Below the pieces are notes generated by a model, which saw nothing but the letters and a program-made list of their open reading frames with translations, ran no database searches and had not been told where the DNA came from. This document shows positions 32,903-42,047 of a DNA stretch of 64,000 nucleotides, one piece after another. Position numbers and translations under genes: made by a program. Position 1 is the stretch's first letter. Every line of letters starts with the position of its first letter. This DNA is from Nocardioides sp. 503 (lineage in GTDB: Bacteria > Actinomycetota > Actinomycetes > Propionibacteriales > Nocardioidaceae): assembly GCF_004522095.1 (NCBI RefSeq), contig NZ_SPUI01000004.1:558001-622000 (forward strand), read 5' to 3'.

Positions 32903-34138
32903 ATGACAGCGCGCAAGAAGGTCCTCGCCATCGTGCTCGCGGGCGGCGAGGGCAAGCGCCTGATGCCGCTGACCGCCGACCGCGCCAAGCCCGCCGTGCC
33001 GTTCGCGGGGATCTACCGCCTCATCGACTTCGCGCTGTCCAACGTCGTCAACAGCGGCTACCTCAAGGTGGTCGTGCTGACGCAGTACAAGTCGCACAGC
33101 CTCGACCGTCACGTCACGCAGACCTGGCGCATGTCGACGATGCTCGGCAACTACGTCACCCCGGTGCCGGCCCAGCAGCGCGTCGGCAAGCACTGGTACC
33201 TCGGCAGCGCCGACGCGATCTTCCAGTCGCTCAACCTGCTCAAGGACGAGAAGCCCGACATCGTGGTCGTCGTCGGCGCCGACCACGTCTACCGCATGGA
33301 CTTCGCGCAGATGGTCGACCAGCACATCGAGAGCGACGCGACCTGCACGGTCGCGGCGATCCGGCAGCCGATCGAGCTCGCCGACCAGTTCGGGGTCATC
33401 GACGTGCTCCCCGAGGACCCGTCGCGGATCCGGGAGTTCCTCGAGAAGCCCACGAACCCCACCGGCCTGCCCGACAGCCCCGGCGAGGTCCTGGCCTCGA
33501 TGGGCAACTACGTCTTCGACGCCGACGCGCTCATCGAGGCGGTCACGCGCGACGCCACGATGGAGGGCTCCAAGCACGACATGGGCGGCGACATCGTCCC
33601 GGCGTTCGTCCGCCGCGAGCAGGCCGGCGTCTACGACTACAAGGACAACGTCGTGCCCGGCGCCACCGACCGCGACCGCGGCTACTGGCGCGACGTGGGG
33701 ACGCTCGGGTCCTACTACGCCGCCCAGATGGACGTCGTCTCGCCGCTGCCGGTCTTCAACCTCTACAACTTCGCCTGGCCCATCTACACCTCATACGGGC
33801 CGCAGCCGCCCGCGAAGGTCGTGCAGGGCGTCGACGGCACCGAGGCCGCGGTCGACGAGGCGCTGCTCTCGCCGGGCGTCGTGGTCAGCGGCGCGCGCGT
33901 CCAGCGCTCGGTGCTCTCCCCGGGGGTGCGCGTCGAGGCGGGCGCGGTCGTCGAGGGCTCGGTGCTGATGAACGACGTGCGCATCGGCGCCGGCGCGGTC
34001 GTGCGCAACGCGATCCTCGACAAGAACGTCGTCGTCCCCGACGGCGCCCAGGTGGGCGTCGACCACGAGGCCGACCGCGCGCGGGGCTTCGTCGTCGAGG
34101 ACGGCCTCACCGTGCTCGGCAAGGACCAGTCCTTCTAG
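32903..34138 (+). CDS. glgC: Glucose-1-phosphate adenylyltransferase
   Basis: A 411-residue enzyme making ADP-glucose from ATP and glucose-1-phosphate, the first step of glycogen synthesis. The nucleotide-binding start is [18 protein letters not shown] near 8-25. Then come [31 protein letters not shown] near 97, GADHVYRMD near 130 and FLEKPT near 180 (substrate Lys). The C-terminal left-handed beta-helix (about 310-400) has hexapeptide-like repeats. Length is standard. It is divergent from glgA and is followed by a REP-like block. Confidence 0.97.
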   Translation: MTARKKVLAIVLAGGEGKRLMPLTADRAKPAVPFAGIYRLIDFALSNVVNSGYLKVVVLTQYKSHSLDRHVTQTWRMSTMLGNYVTPVPAQQRVGKHWYLGSADAIFQSLNLLKDEKPDIVVVVGADHVYRMDFAQMVDQHIESDATCTVAAIRQPIELADQFGVIDVLPEDPSRIREFLEKPTNPTGLPDSPGEVLASMGNYVFDADALIEAVTRDATMEGSKHDMGGDIVPAFVRREQAGVYDYKDNVVPGATDRDRGYWRDVGTLGSYYAAQMDVVSPLPVFNLYNFAWPIYTSYGPQPPAKVVQGVDGTEAAVDEALLSPGVVVSGARVQRSVLSPGVRVEAGAVVEGSVLMNDVRIGAGAVVRNAILDKNVVVPDGAQVGVDHEADRARGFVVEDGLTVLGKDQSF

Positions 34139-34148
34139 GCACGCCGTT

Positions 34149-34285
34149 GGTCGAGCAGGGCGGCGCGCCGGCGCCGACCGCCCGTCGAGACCCGTGAGGG
34201 GTGCAGGGCGCCGGGGAGCAGCGCGTGCCTGGCCGTGGGGGAGCTCGACGGGCGCTCAGGCGCTGCACGCCTTCGCTGCTCGATC
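34149..34285. repeat. REP-like block with outer inverted repeat
   Basis: GGTCGAGCAG at 34149-34158 is matched by CTGCTCGATC at 34276-34285, with smaller palindromes inside such as CGGCGCGCCGGCGCCG and paired GTGCAG/CTGCAC. Blocks starting TTGGTCGAGCAG and containing GTCGAGAC are, from memory, a frequent intergenic repeat in Nocardioides. Its right end runs into the stop of the mug gene. Confidence 0.5.
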
Positions 34286-34895
34286 ACCGGTCGGGCAGGA
34301 TGCCCGCGGCGCGGGCCGGCTCGGCGTAGGCCTCGGCGAGGGTCGCGATGGTCTGGTGGGCGTTGAGGCCGCTCGGGTTGGGCACGACCCACAGCTGCGC
34401 GCCCTCGAGCTCCTCGGGCTGTCGGCCGGCGACGGCTTGGGGGCGGCCCCACCCGGTGCGGTAGGCGGTGATCCCGGCGACGGCGACCACGGCCGGCGTC
34501 GTACGGCGGACCAGGGCGGCGAGCCGGTCCTTGCCCTCGCGCAGCTCCTCGGCGCTCAGGTCCGAGGCGCGGGCGCTGGCGCGGGCGACGATGTTGGTGA
34601 TGCCGATGCCGCGGGCGCGCAGGTAGCCGCGGTCCTCGTCGGTCATCCCGGCCGACGGGCTGATCGGACGCTCCAGGATGCCGGCCTGGAGCAGCGCGGG
34701 GTAGAACCGGTTGGCGGGGTGGGCGAAGTGGCTGCCGGTGGCGGCGGTCCAGAGGCCGGGGTTGATGCCGACGAAGAGCAGGCGCAGGCGCTGGCCGGCG
34801 CCCGGGAGCAGGTCGGGCACGAAGGCGTCGCGGAAGGCGTCCAGCTCGGCACGGGTGAAGCTGCGGCGTCGCTCGGCAGGAGGTGGCGCGGTCAC
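34284..34895 (-). CDS. mug: G/U mismatch-specific DNA glycosylase (Mug)
   Basis: A 203-residue Mug-type glycosylase that removes uracil or thymine mispaired with guanine and related lesions. Active-site loop LLFVGINPGLWTAATG near 39-54 has the catalytic GINPG Asn; HPANRFYPAL follows; the second loop VVPNPSGLNAH near 170 is the minor-groove/wedge motif NPSG. GTG at 34895 fits the start of homology. It is convergent with glgC and divergent from a lipoprotein gene. A more divergent relative is at 6040-6549. Confidence 0.9.
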   Translation of the reverse strand: MTAPPPAERRRSFTRAELDAFRDAFVPDLLPGAGQRLRLLFVGINPGLWTAATGSHFAHPANRFYPALLQAGILERPISPSAGMTDEDRGYLRARGIGITNIVARASARASDLSAEELREGKDRLAALVRRTTPAVVAVAGITAYRTGWGRPQAVAGRQPEELEGAQLWVVPNPSGLNAHQTIATLAEAYAEPARAAGILPDR

Positions 34896-34952
34896 GGCGC
34901 CAGCGTGCCAGGGCGGCGGGAACCCGCCGGCGAGGGGTAGCGTCCAACCACC

Positions 34953-35498
34953 ATGAGACGGACCCTCGGACCCCTCCTGCCCCTCACGCTGCTGGCCGCG
35001 CTGCTGGCCGGCTGCGGCGACGACGACGGCACCGTCGCCGAGGACCCGCCGCCCTCGTCGCCGTCGGCATCCCCCTCGCAGACGCCTCCCTCCGACGAGC
35101 CGTCCCCCGACGAGCCGGCCTCGGACGAGCCGGTGGTCGTCGCCCTCGTGAGCGAGACGGGCGGCGGCGGGACGTCGAGCGACGTGCTCGCCCCCGTCGA
35201 CGGCCCGGGCCTGGACGCCTTCCTGACGCAGGTGGACTCCGCGACGCTCGGCGAGGAGGTCCGCGCCGCGGTCCGTGGGCACGACCTGCCGAGTGGCCAC
35301 AGCCAGGGCGCCGCGGTGGTCTCGGTCGGCTGCGACGTGCCGCCCGAGGTCTTCGTGACCCAGGTGGACGGTGCCTGGACGGTCACCCCCGCGAAGGTGG
35401 CCAGCCCGCGGCAGGAGTGCTACGCGGCGGTCACCACCGTCGCGGTCGTCGACGTCCCGGGCGAGATCGCCCCCGTCGCGGCCGACCCGGCGGCGTAG
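34953..35498 (+). CDS. Lipoprotein, function unknown
   Basis: A 181-residue lipoprotein. LLPLTLLAALLAGCGDDD gives the signal and lipobox Cys near 21, followed by a Pro/Ser/Asp/Glu linker (about 30-60) and a folded part of about 120 residues with two Cys (VGCDVPP, RQECYAA) that could form a disulfide. No family recognised. It ends three bases from the convergent phosphodiester-glycosidase gene. Confidence 0.8.
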   Translation: MRRTLGPLLPLTLLAALLAGCGDDDGTVAEDPPPSSPSASPSQTPPSDEPSPDEPASDEPVVVALVSETGGGGTSSDVLAPVDGPGLDAFLTQVDSATLGEEVRAAVRGHDLPSGHSQGAAVVSVGCDVPPEVFVTQVDGAWTVTPAKVASPRQECYAAVTTVAVVDVPGEIAPVAADPAA

Positions 35499-35501
35499 AC
35501 C

Positions 35502-36728
35502 TCAGCGCGGCCGGCGGTAGCGGACCGTGAGCCCGTTGGCGACCTTGCGCTGGGCGCCGTCCGAGGGGCTGTTGAGCACCCGGACCCCCTCGCCCGGCTT
35601 GGGCGCCACCATCGTGCTGGACCCGCCGCCGTCGAGGTTGAGCGCCTCGTCGGCGCCCAGCTCGATCATCAGCTCGGCGAGCTCGACCATCGTGTAGCCA
35701 CGGCTGAAGCTCTGGCGGCCGTCGACGACCAGCAGCAGCACGTCGCCGGTGTCGCGGTCGTAGCCGATCGCCGTGCGGGGGTGCATCTCCCGGTCGTCGA
35801 CCACGTCGATGACGCCGTCGCTGACCAGGATCTTGTTGCCGGTGATGGCCAGGCGCGGGGAGCCGACGATGCCGCGCTGCAGCCGCACGCCGTCGCCCTT
35901 GCGCAGCTCCATCAGCTTGCGCGCGCCCGCGCCGCGGCCGACCAGGATGATGCCGCGCACGCGCTTGCCCGAGGAGAGCCTCCGGCCGGTCTCGACGACC
36001 CGCTTGCGCACGACCCGGACGTAGCGCACGCCGCGGCGGCGGCCGTCGGTCACGCTGTAGCCGGACGTGAGACCCCAGCGGGGCGTGTAGGCCCCGATGC
36101 CGCCGGGCGGGACCACGGGGGAGTTGTAGTTGGTGATCCTCATGCCCGGACGGTGCGCGACGCGCAGCACCGGCTCCAGCGGGCCGATGTCGGGGCGTCC
36201 GCGGGAGTCGAGGAAGAACGCGGAGTTCCAGCCGGCCCTGGGTGCGTGCAGCAGGCCCCCGCCGGGGCTGCGGCCGATGCCCAGGGGGGCGCCGGTGTCG
36301 CCGATGTCGAAGAAGTCGCCGTTGACGCCGGCGATCCCGCCGCCGCGGGCCACGATGTCGCTGACCTCGTCGGTGCGGGCCACGAACCCCGGCGAGCCGT
36401 AGCCGAGGCTGACGCCGCGGGTGCGCAGGTTGACGGTCAGCAGGTGGGCGCGGATCGGGCCGCGGGCGTCGACCTGGTCCCAGCGGTGGTAGCGGATCCC
36501 GGGCGCGACGCGCCACTCGGCGGCCGGTGCGGTGCTGCGGGCGACGCCGCGCAGGTAGCCCGGGATCGGTCGCCCGATCTCGCCCCGGACCCCGTCGGAC
36601 GTCTGGGGCACCCGCCGCTCGGTCGAGAGGCGCGTGCCGTCGTCCGCCCCGCCGCCGACCGAGGGCGACGGCGCCGCGAGGAGGCTGCAGCCCAGCAGGA
36701 GGGCGGCGAGCCGGGGAAGTGTGCGCAC
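35502..36728 (-). CDS. Secreted phosphodiester glycosidase (NAGPA-like) protein
   Basis: A 408-residue exported protein with a signal peptide (about 1-25). The NAGPA-like domain begins with IRAHLLTVNLRTRGVSL and has VARGGGIAGVNGDFFDI near 128-144, a conserved block. The C-terminal signature is ELMIELGADEALNLDGGGSSTM near 355-376. Family members hydrolyse GlcNAc-phosphodiester links or act in exopolysaccharide processing. It reads in the same direction as the upstream CocE-like gene, 18 bases apart, so they may be an operon of secreted hydrolases. Confidence 0.9.
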   Translation of the reverse strand: MRTLPRLAALLLGCSLLAAPSPSVGGGADDGTRLSTERRVPQTSDGVRGEIGRPIPGYLRGVARSTAPAAEWRVAPGIRYHRWDQVDARGPIRAHLLTVNLRTRGVSLGYGSPGFVARTDEVSDIVARGGGIAGVNGDFFDIGDTGAPLGIGRSPGGGLLHAPRAGWNSAFFLDSRGRPDIGPLEPVLRVAHRPGMRITNYNSPVVPPGGIGAYTPRWGLTSGYSVTDGRRRGVRYVRVVRKRVVETGRRLSSGKRVRGIILVGRGAGARKLMELRKGDGVRLQRGIVGSPRLAITGNKILVSDGVIDVVDDREMHPRTAIGYDRDTGDVLLLVVDGRQSFSRGYTMVELAELMIELGADEALNLDGGGSSTMVAPKPGEGVRVLNSPSDGAQRKVANGLTVRYRRPR

Positions 36729-36746
36729 CGTGTCGAGGGTAAAGGG

Positions 36747-38318
36747 TCAGCGGCCGACAACGGGGAGCGAGACGACGGTGTCGTCCAGCACGACCACGCC
36801 GGGAGTGCGCGAGCCCATCGTCACGAACGTGTCGCTGGTCGCCGAGGCGAGCAGGTAGAGCGTCTGTCCCGCGGGTACGTCGACCGCGACCGACGGCAGC
36901 GTCACCCGGCGGGTCACCCCGGTGACCGGGGTGGGCTCGCTCAGCGGCAGCACGTTGTTCTGCACCAGGCGCGCGGTGGCGGGGGAAGTCCCGACGGCCA
37001 GGCCGTAGAAGGCGCGGTTCTCGACGCCCAGGGCGGTGACGGCGGCGGTGAGGTACGGCGAGCCGGCGACGCGCACCGGGCCGCGCACGACCGGGACGGC
37101 CACCGGCGCACCGGCCGGGCCGGTGGTCGTGGCGACCGAGCCGACGGCGTACCGCCGGGTGGGAGCGACCGAGCGCACGGTGGTGCAGCGGCTCGCGGGG
37201 GTGGCGAGGTGGATGCGACCGAAGCCGCGCAGGCGGGTCGTGCGGTGCTTGAGCTTGGCGTCGAAGAACTTCACCGTCAGCGCGCGGAAGTCGCCGCCGG
37301 CGAGCTTCCTGCTGCACGGGTCGGAGGTGACGTCCACCCCGGCCGGCAGGACCGCGGGCAGGACGTGCCCGCCGTTGTAGCCGATGAAGATGCTCTGCCG
37401 GCGGGCCCGCTTGGTCAGGGCGCGCTGCCAGTTGGCGAGGCCCTGCTGGAGCGGGAAGAGGGTGTCGGTGGTGCCCTGCCCGAACAGCACGGGGATGGTG
37501 AGCCGGCGACCGTGGTCGACGTGCCACTTCGGCCCGTTCTTGGCGAAGAAGGCCACCAGGTCCTCTCCGCCGGGCAGCGACCCGTCGGGCCAGCGGCCGG
37601 TGGTCGCGCCCTCCACGAGCGCCTTGTAGACACGCTCGGGCAGGGCCTGGGACGGCAGGGCGGCGGCGCTCAGCGCGAGCGCCCACTCGGTGCGCGTGAC
37701 CCCCTCGGGGGCGATGCTCTGGGAGAGGTCGTGCCAGGTGATCTCCGGCGCCAGGGCGTCGAAGACCGGCTTGCCGCGCAGCCGCAGCGACTCGAAGGCG
37801 CCCGCGAACTGGTAGCCGCCGCCGTAGCTGCCGCCCACCGCCCCGATGCGCGGGTCGCCCCGGCCGTCCTGGCGCACCCAGCGCAGCCGGCTCACCAGCC
37901 GCACCAGCGCGCGCACGTCGCGGCCCTCGAAGGCGGGGTGCTCGACGTGCGCCTTGCCGCCGGACTCGCCCCAGCCGCGCTGGTCGAAGGAGATGACGCC
38001 GTAGCCCGCGCGCGTGAAGGCGCGCAGCTCGGCCGGGTCCTTGGTGCGCGAGCCGCCCCAGCCGTGGCTGTGCATGATCATCGGGACGCGGCGCTTCGCG
38101 CTGGCCCGGGCGGGCTTGAAGATCGTGTAGCAGATCTTGACGGGCGCGCCGCCCTTCGTCTCCGGGACGCTCCTCAGGCAGCCGTTCGTGACCGTGACGC
38201 CCGGCTTGGCCGCCGGCGCCGCTGCTGCGGTGGCCGCCGCTCCCGCCGTGGTGGGTACGGCGGTCAGGGTGGCGGCGGCCAGGGCGAGGCCGAGCAGCGG
38301 GGCGAGGCGCGTCTTCAT
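36747..38318 (-). CDS. Secreted CocE/S15-type alpha/beta hydrolase
   Basis: A 523-residue exported protein with a signal peptide (about 1-30). Catalytic domain: PMIMHSHGWGGS (oxyanion), VISFDQRGWGESGGK, and the nucleophile elbow VGGSYGGGYQFA near 163-174, the GxSYxG of X-prolyl dipeptidyl peptidase/CocE enzymes. VLFGQGTTDTLFPLQQ carries the Asp, and the His is in YNGGHVLPA near 330. A C-terminal beta-sandwich (about 380-520) matches the jelly-roll of the family. It may cut peptides or acyl esters outside the cell. Confidence 0.88.
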   Translation of the reverse strand: MKTRLAPLLGLALAAATLTAVPTTAGAAATAAAAPAAKPGVTVTNGCLRSVPETKGGAPVKICYTIFKPARASAKRRVPMIMHSHGWGGSRTKDPAELRAFTRAGYGVISFDQRGWGESGGKAHVEHPAFEGRDVRALVRLVSRLRWVRQDGRGDPRIGAVGGSYGGGYQFAGAFESLRLRGKPVFDALAPEITWHDLSQSIAPEGVTRTEWALALSAAALPSQALPERVYKALVEGATTGRWPDGSLPGGEDLVAFFAKNGPKWHVDHGRRLTIPVLFGQGTTDTLFPLQQGLANWQRALTKRARRQSIFIGYNGGHVLPAVLPAGVDVTSDPCSRKLAGGDFRALTVKFFDAKLKHRTTRLRGFGRIHLATPASRCTTVRSVAPTRRYAVGSVATTTGPAGAPVAVPVVRGPVRVAGSPYLTAAVTALGVENRAFYGLAVGTSPATARLVQNNVLPLSEPTPVTGVTRRVTLPSVAVDVPAGQTLYLLASATSDTFVTMGSRTPGVVVLDDTVVSLPVVGR

Positions 38319-38374
38319 GGGCTGTTCAACTGCCGCGGCGGCGCGAGGTCACGTGGGACCAGGGTCGGGGCCGC

Positions 38375-39304
38375 TCAGCAGGGCGCGTCGCCGAGGATCG
38401 CGAGCCCGCTGCGGTCGCCGGGGCCGAGCTCGGTCGTCTCGGTGGTGGGGTGCATGAGCTCGCCGGGGTCGTCGACGTGGGCCAGCCCGACCAGGTGCCC
38501 CAGCTCGTGCAGCACGATGGCCTCCCGCTGCTCGTCCCCGCCGCGCACGGACTCGATCTCCTCGAAGGCCTCCTTGTCGAGGACGACCCGCCCGGTGACG
38601 TACTTCTGGAACATCCCGTCGTTGCGGGACATCGGCCCGGCGAGGCCCGCCACGTCGCCGGACAGTCCCGGCACCTCGTCCTCGTCCGCCCAGGCGATGA
38701 GCACCGGCTCGGCCCCTCCGGCGAGCCCGAAGCGCCCCTCGAAGTCGCGGTCGTCGGTCGTGCCGCGGTCCTCGAAGACCAGCCCGGAGGCCTCCTGCAT
38801 CCTGTCGGTGGCGTCGCGGACCAGGTCCTCCCAGTCGTCGGGCGCCCCGTCGGTGTTGACGACGTACGGGATCGGCTCGCAGTGGCTCCAGCCCACCGGC
38901 TCGTCGGTGCCCGGCCGGGTGGCCAGGAATTCGTAGGAGCCGCTGCCGTCGCCCTCGACCTGGGTGCCGAACCGGTCGTCGAAGCCCAGCCACTGCCGCA
39001 CCTGCGCGGAGCCGGGGCCGAGGTTGAGCACGACCAGGGCGCCGATCACGCCGAGGGTGACGAGGACGGTGAGCAGGGTGCGGCGCCGCTCGTGGGCGAG
39101 CGGCGCGGGACCGGGGGGCGCGTGGCGCGCACGCCGGGACGGCCGGGCGGCTCGCGGCAGGCCGCCCCGGATCGGGGTCACCGTGCCGCCGTCGGGGCCC
39201 TCGTCGGTGGTCTCCATCGCCCGGATCTCACGCAGCAGGTCGCGCTGCCACTGGCGCTCGGCGCGTCGCCGCGACCACCCGCTGTCTCCCACGCCCGAAA
39301 TCAT
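38375..39304 (-). CDS. Membrane-anchored matrixin-like metalloprotease
   Basis: A 309-residue protein with a basic cytoplasmic N-terminus, one transmembrane span (about 76-95, TVLVTLGVIGALVVLNL) and an extracytoplasmic M10A-like catalytic domain. The zinc site is HELGHLVGLAH at 266-276 (HExxHxxGxxH), followed by the Met-turn GELMHP near 281-286. VVNTDGAPDDWEDLV near 150 fits the substrate edge of the family. Targets unknown. It is divergent from the Mod-like methyltransferase gene. Confidence 0.9.
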   Translation of the reverse strand: MISGVGDSGWSRRRAERQWQRDLLREIRAMETTDEGPDGGTVTPIRGGLPRAARPSRRARHAPPGPAPLAHERRRTLLTVLVTLGVIGALVVLNLGPGSAQVRQWLGFDDRFGTQVEGDGSGSYEFLATRPGTDEPVGWSHCEPIPYVVNTDGAPDDWEDLVRDATDRMQEASGLVFEDRGTTDDRDFEGRFGLAGGAEPVLIAWADEDEVPGLSGDVAGLAGPMSRNDGMFQKYVTGRVVLDKEAFEEIESVRGGDEQREAIVLHELGHLVGLAHVDDPGELMHPTTETTELGPGDRSGLAILGDAPC

Positions 39305-39482
39305 CGCCTACGGGCGGTCACGCGGTCCCGGCTTCGGCGAGGGCGAGGTCGACTTCCGCGGGCGTCCCCGCGCGCCGTCCCCGGGCAGCCGACCCGGGTG
39401 GTGCCCTCGGCCGGGTGGGCGGGACATGCCACGAAACGGGCTGCGGGGCCCGTCGCCCTCCGGGAGCGGCTACGGTGCGGCC

Positions 39483-40667
39483 GTGACCGTCGACGAGCGC
39501 CCGTGGAACGCGTTCGTGGCGGGCGACAACCTCGACGTGCTGCCCACGCTGGAGCCCGGCAGCGTCGACCTGGTCTACATCGACCCGCCCTACAACACGG
39601 GCAACGACTTCGCCTACCGCGACGACATCCGCGGCGACGACACCCGCAGCCGGCACGAGGCGTGGGTGGCGATGATGCGCCCGCGGCTCGAGGCGGCGCG
39701 CGAGGTGCTGGCCGCCACGGGCGCGATCTTCGTCAGCATCGACGACCACGAGGCGGCGTACCTGCGACTGCTGATGGACGAGGTCTACGGCGATGACAAC
39801 CTGCTCGCGCAGATCGTGGTCAACCTCAACCCCAAGGGACGCCAGCTGGGGAAGGGCTTCGCCACCAGCCACGAGTACCTGCTCGCCTACGCGCGCGACG
39901 CGCGGCGCTGCGTCCTGGACGCGAGCACGAGCGACACCGTGGACGAGCGGGACTTCCCGCTGGCCGACGCGGACGGGCGGCGCTTCCGGCACCTGCCGCT
40001 GCGCAACACCAACAAGAAGTTCAACCCGGCGACGGCGCGCACGCTGCACTTCCCGGTGTGGGGCGACCCGGTCGCGGGGACGGTGCGCACGGCGCCGTTC
40101 GAGGGGGCCGTGGAGGTGCTGCCCGTCTTCGGCGACGGCAGCCCGGCGGTGTGGCGGTGGAGCCGCCCGCGGATCGAGGAGCGCCCCGACGACCTCGTCT
40201 GCCGCACCATCAACGGCGCTCTCGGCGAGCGCGTGGACGTCTTCCAGAAGGACTGGCTGCACCGCGACACCCCGGGCGGGCGCCGCAAGAAGCTGCGCAC
40301 GATCTGGATGGCCGACGAGGTGGGCTCCACCGACACCGCGGTCGCAGAGCTCAAGGAGATCCTGGGGCACGTCTTCGAGTCGCCCAAGCCCACCGGACTG
40401 CTGCTGCGGATCCTGCAGACGATGCCGTCCGACGCGCGGGTGCTGGACTTCTTCGCCGGCAGCGGGACGACGGGGCACGCGGTCGCGCTGGCCAACGCCG
40501 CCGACGGCGGCTCGCGCACCTGCCTCTCGGTCAACTCGACCGAGCCGACCCGGGTCGGCTCGAACGCCGAGCTGGCGGGCTACGCCACGGTCGCCGACGT
40601 CACCCGCGCCCGGCTGCGGGCGGTCGCGGAGCGGGTCGGTGGTGGGTTCGTCGACCTGACGCCGTAG
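39483..40667 (+). CDS. Site-specific DNA methyltransferase, type III Mod-like (beta class), orphan
   Basis: A 394-residue AdoMet-dependent enzyme. Motif IV is LVYIDPPYNTGNDF near 31-44; motif I, FFAGSGTTGHAV, comes late, near 322-333. This IV-then-I order marks beta-class amino-methyltransferases, as in type III Mod. The central region (about 120-270) with HEYLLAYAR, RNTNKKFNP and LRTIWMADEVGSTD is the target-recognition part. The GTG at 39483 is chosen by homology. No Res helicase-nuclease or other restriction gene is next to it, so it is an orphan that may mark DNA for regulation. Confidence 0.88.
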   Translation: MTVDERPWNAFVAGDNLDVLPTLEPGSVDLVYIDPPYNTGNDFAYRDDIRGDDTRSRHEAWVAMMRPRLEAAREVLAATGAIFVSIDDHEAAYLRLLMDEVYGDDNLLAQIVVNLNPKGRQLGKGFATSHEYLLAYARDARRCVLDASTSDTVDERDFPLADADGRRFRHLPLRNTNKKFNPATARTLHFPVWGDPVAGTVRTAPFEGAVEVLPVFGDGSPAVWRWSRPRIEERPDDLVCRTINGALGERVDVFQKDWLHRDTPGGRRKKLRTIWMADEVGSTDTAVAELKEILGHVFESPKPTGLLLRILQTMPSDARVLDFFAGSGTTGHAVALANAADGGSRTCLSVNSTEPTRVGSNAELAGYATVADVTRARLRAVAERVGGGFVDLTP

Positions 40668-40680
40668 CGGTCGTCTGCGG

Positions 40681-41544
40681 CTAGCCGCAGAGCTGGTCGG
40701 GCATCGCCACGAACTGGGTCTCGCCCCGGATCGCCATGGCGAGCGTGAGGTAGGGCTCGCCGTTCCTCAGGACGACCCAGGAGCCGGTGCCCAGGTCGTT
40801 GTAGCCGCCGCCGGCGGACTGGGCCGCGTAGTCCGCCACCTCGTCGGCCGGCCGCCCGTCGTCCCGGGCGCGCAGCCCGTTGAGCGTCACCTCGATGGCG
40901 TCCTGGGTGGAGGGGCCGGTGCCGGTCAGGGCCGGCCCCCACTCCGGGGTCCCGACGGGGTCGCACCCCTCGAGGGTGTCGCCCATCCACTGACCGTCGG
41001 GGTCGACGACGTTCAGGACCAGCTCCTGTGGCTTCTCCCCGCGGACCTGGCACGCGAGGGTGACCTTGCCGGGTGCGAGCGGCAGCCTCCAGGTGCCGTC
41101 GCGCGCCGGCAGCCGGTGGGCGCCGGTGTCCGCGAACGGCAGCTCGTAGGAGTAGCCGAACGACGAGCCGGGCTTCATGGTGCTCGACAGTCGCACGACG
41201 ACCCCGGACGGCTGCGCGATGACCTTGGGCGGACTGAGCTCCATGCCGTTGTTCTCGCACGAGAGGTCCATGGAGGGCCGCGCGGACAGGTCGATCACTG
41301 TCGGCGCGCTCGTCACCCCGGTCGTGGGGTCGCCGACCGGGGGCGCCGTGCGGTCGTCGTCGGGCGTCGCCACGTAGGCGATGCCGGAGCCGATGACCAG
41401 CGCCGCGGCCAGCCCGGCGCCCGCGGTGACCGCGCGCCGTACGGTGCGACGGCGGGTGCCGCGGGCGACCACCTGGTCCAGGTCGAGGGTGTCGGGCGGG
41501 GCGTCGACGACGACCGACTCGAAGAGCGTACGGACGTCGTTCAC
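40681..41544 (-). CDS. Membrane-anchored partner protein of SigE-family sigma factor
   Basis: A 287-residue protein. Cytoplasmic N-terminus about 1-38 (DVRTLFESVVVDAPPD...VVARGTRRRTVRR), one transmembrane span (about 39-58), then an extracytoplasmic domain with at least four Cys (DLSCENN, LACQV, EGCDPV, DQLCG), probably disulfide-bonded. The GTG overlaps the sigma-factor stop (GTGA). The position and topology suggest an anti-sigma or co-regulator, but no zinc anti-sigma motif is present, so this is inference. A similar arrangement is at 60905-62119. Confidence 0.75.
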   Translation of the reverse strand: MNDVRTLFESVVVDAPPDTLDLDQVVARGTRRRTVRRAVTAGAGLAAALVIGSGIAYVATPDDDRTAPPVGDPTTGVTSAPTVIDLSARPSMDLSCENNGMELSPPKVIAQPSGVVVRLSSTMKPGSSFGYSYELPFADTGAHRLPARDGTWRLPLAPGKVTLACQVRGEKPQELVLNVVDPDGQWMGDTLEGCDPVGTPEWGPALTGTGPSTQDAIEVTLNGLRARDDGRPADEVADYAAQSAGGGYNDLGTGSWVVLRNGEPYLTLAMAIRGETQFVAMPDQLCG

Positions 41545-42047
41545 GGCGTCTCCTCCTGGTACGTCGCCAGGGCGCCGCGCAGCGCCTCGAGGCCGCGGCT
41601 GGTCTGGCTCTTGATGTTGCCGGTGCTGACGCCGAGCGCCTGGGCGCTCTGCTCCACCGAGAGGTCCTCCCAGAAGCGCAGCACCAGCACGGCGCGCTGC
41701 CCGGGGGCGACCTCGCGCAGGGCGGCGAGGACCCGCTCGCGCTCGCCGAGGTCGCTCGCGCCTCCGCCGACCGAGGCCGTGTCGGGCAGCTCGGCCCACG
41801 CCGCCTCGCGCCGCGCCGGCCGGCGCCGGTGGTCGAGGTAGAGGTTCAGCAGGATCTTGCGCACGTAGGCATCGGGCTGCCCGCCCCGGACGATCCGGCC
41901 CCAGGCCGCGAAGGCACGGGTCAGCGCCTCCTGGACCAGGTCGTCGGCGAGGTGCCAGTCGCCGCACAGCAGGTACGCCGTCCGCCGCAGGTGGGAGCGG
42001 CGGGCCGCCACCCACTCGCGGAACTCCGGCTCCGGGTCCTGTCTCAT
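41541..42047 (-). CDS. SigE-family ECF RNA polymerase sigma factor
   Basis: A 168-residue sigma factor. Region 2 is FREWVAARRSHLRRTAYLL...LVQEALTRAFAAWGRI (about 9-52), with the -10 recognition segment after it. Region 4 is VLRFWEDLSVEQSAQALGVSTGNIKSQTSRGLEALR near 120-155. This is the actinobacterial SigE-family pattern of short sigma factors with RTAYLLCGD. The ATG overlaps the lysR stop (ATGA), and its own stop overlaps the membrane-partner gene, making a tight lysR-sigma-membrane operon. Confidence 0.92.
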   Translation of the reverse strand: MRQDPEPEFREWVAARRSHLRRTAYLLCGDWHLADDLVQEALTRAFAAWGRIVRGGQPDAYVRKILLNLYLDHRRRPARREAAWAELPDTASVGGGASDLGERERVLAALREVAPGQRAVLVLRFWEDLSVEQSAQALGVSTGNIKSQTSRGLEALRGALATYQEETP

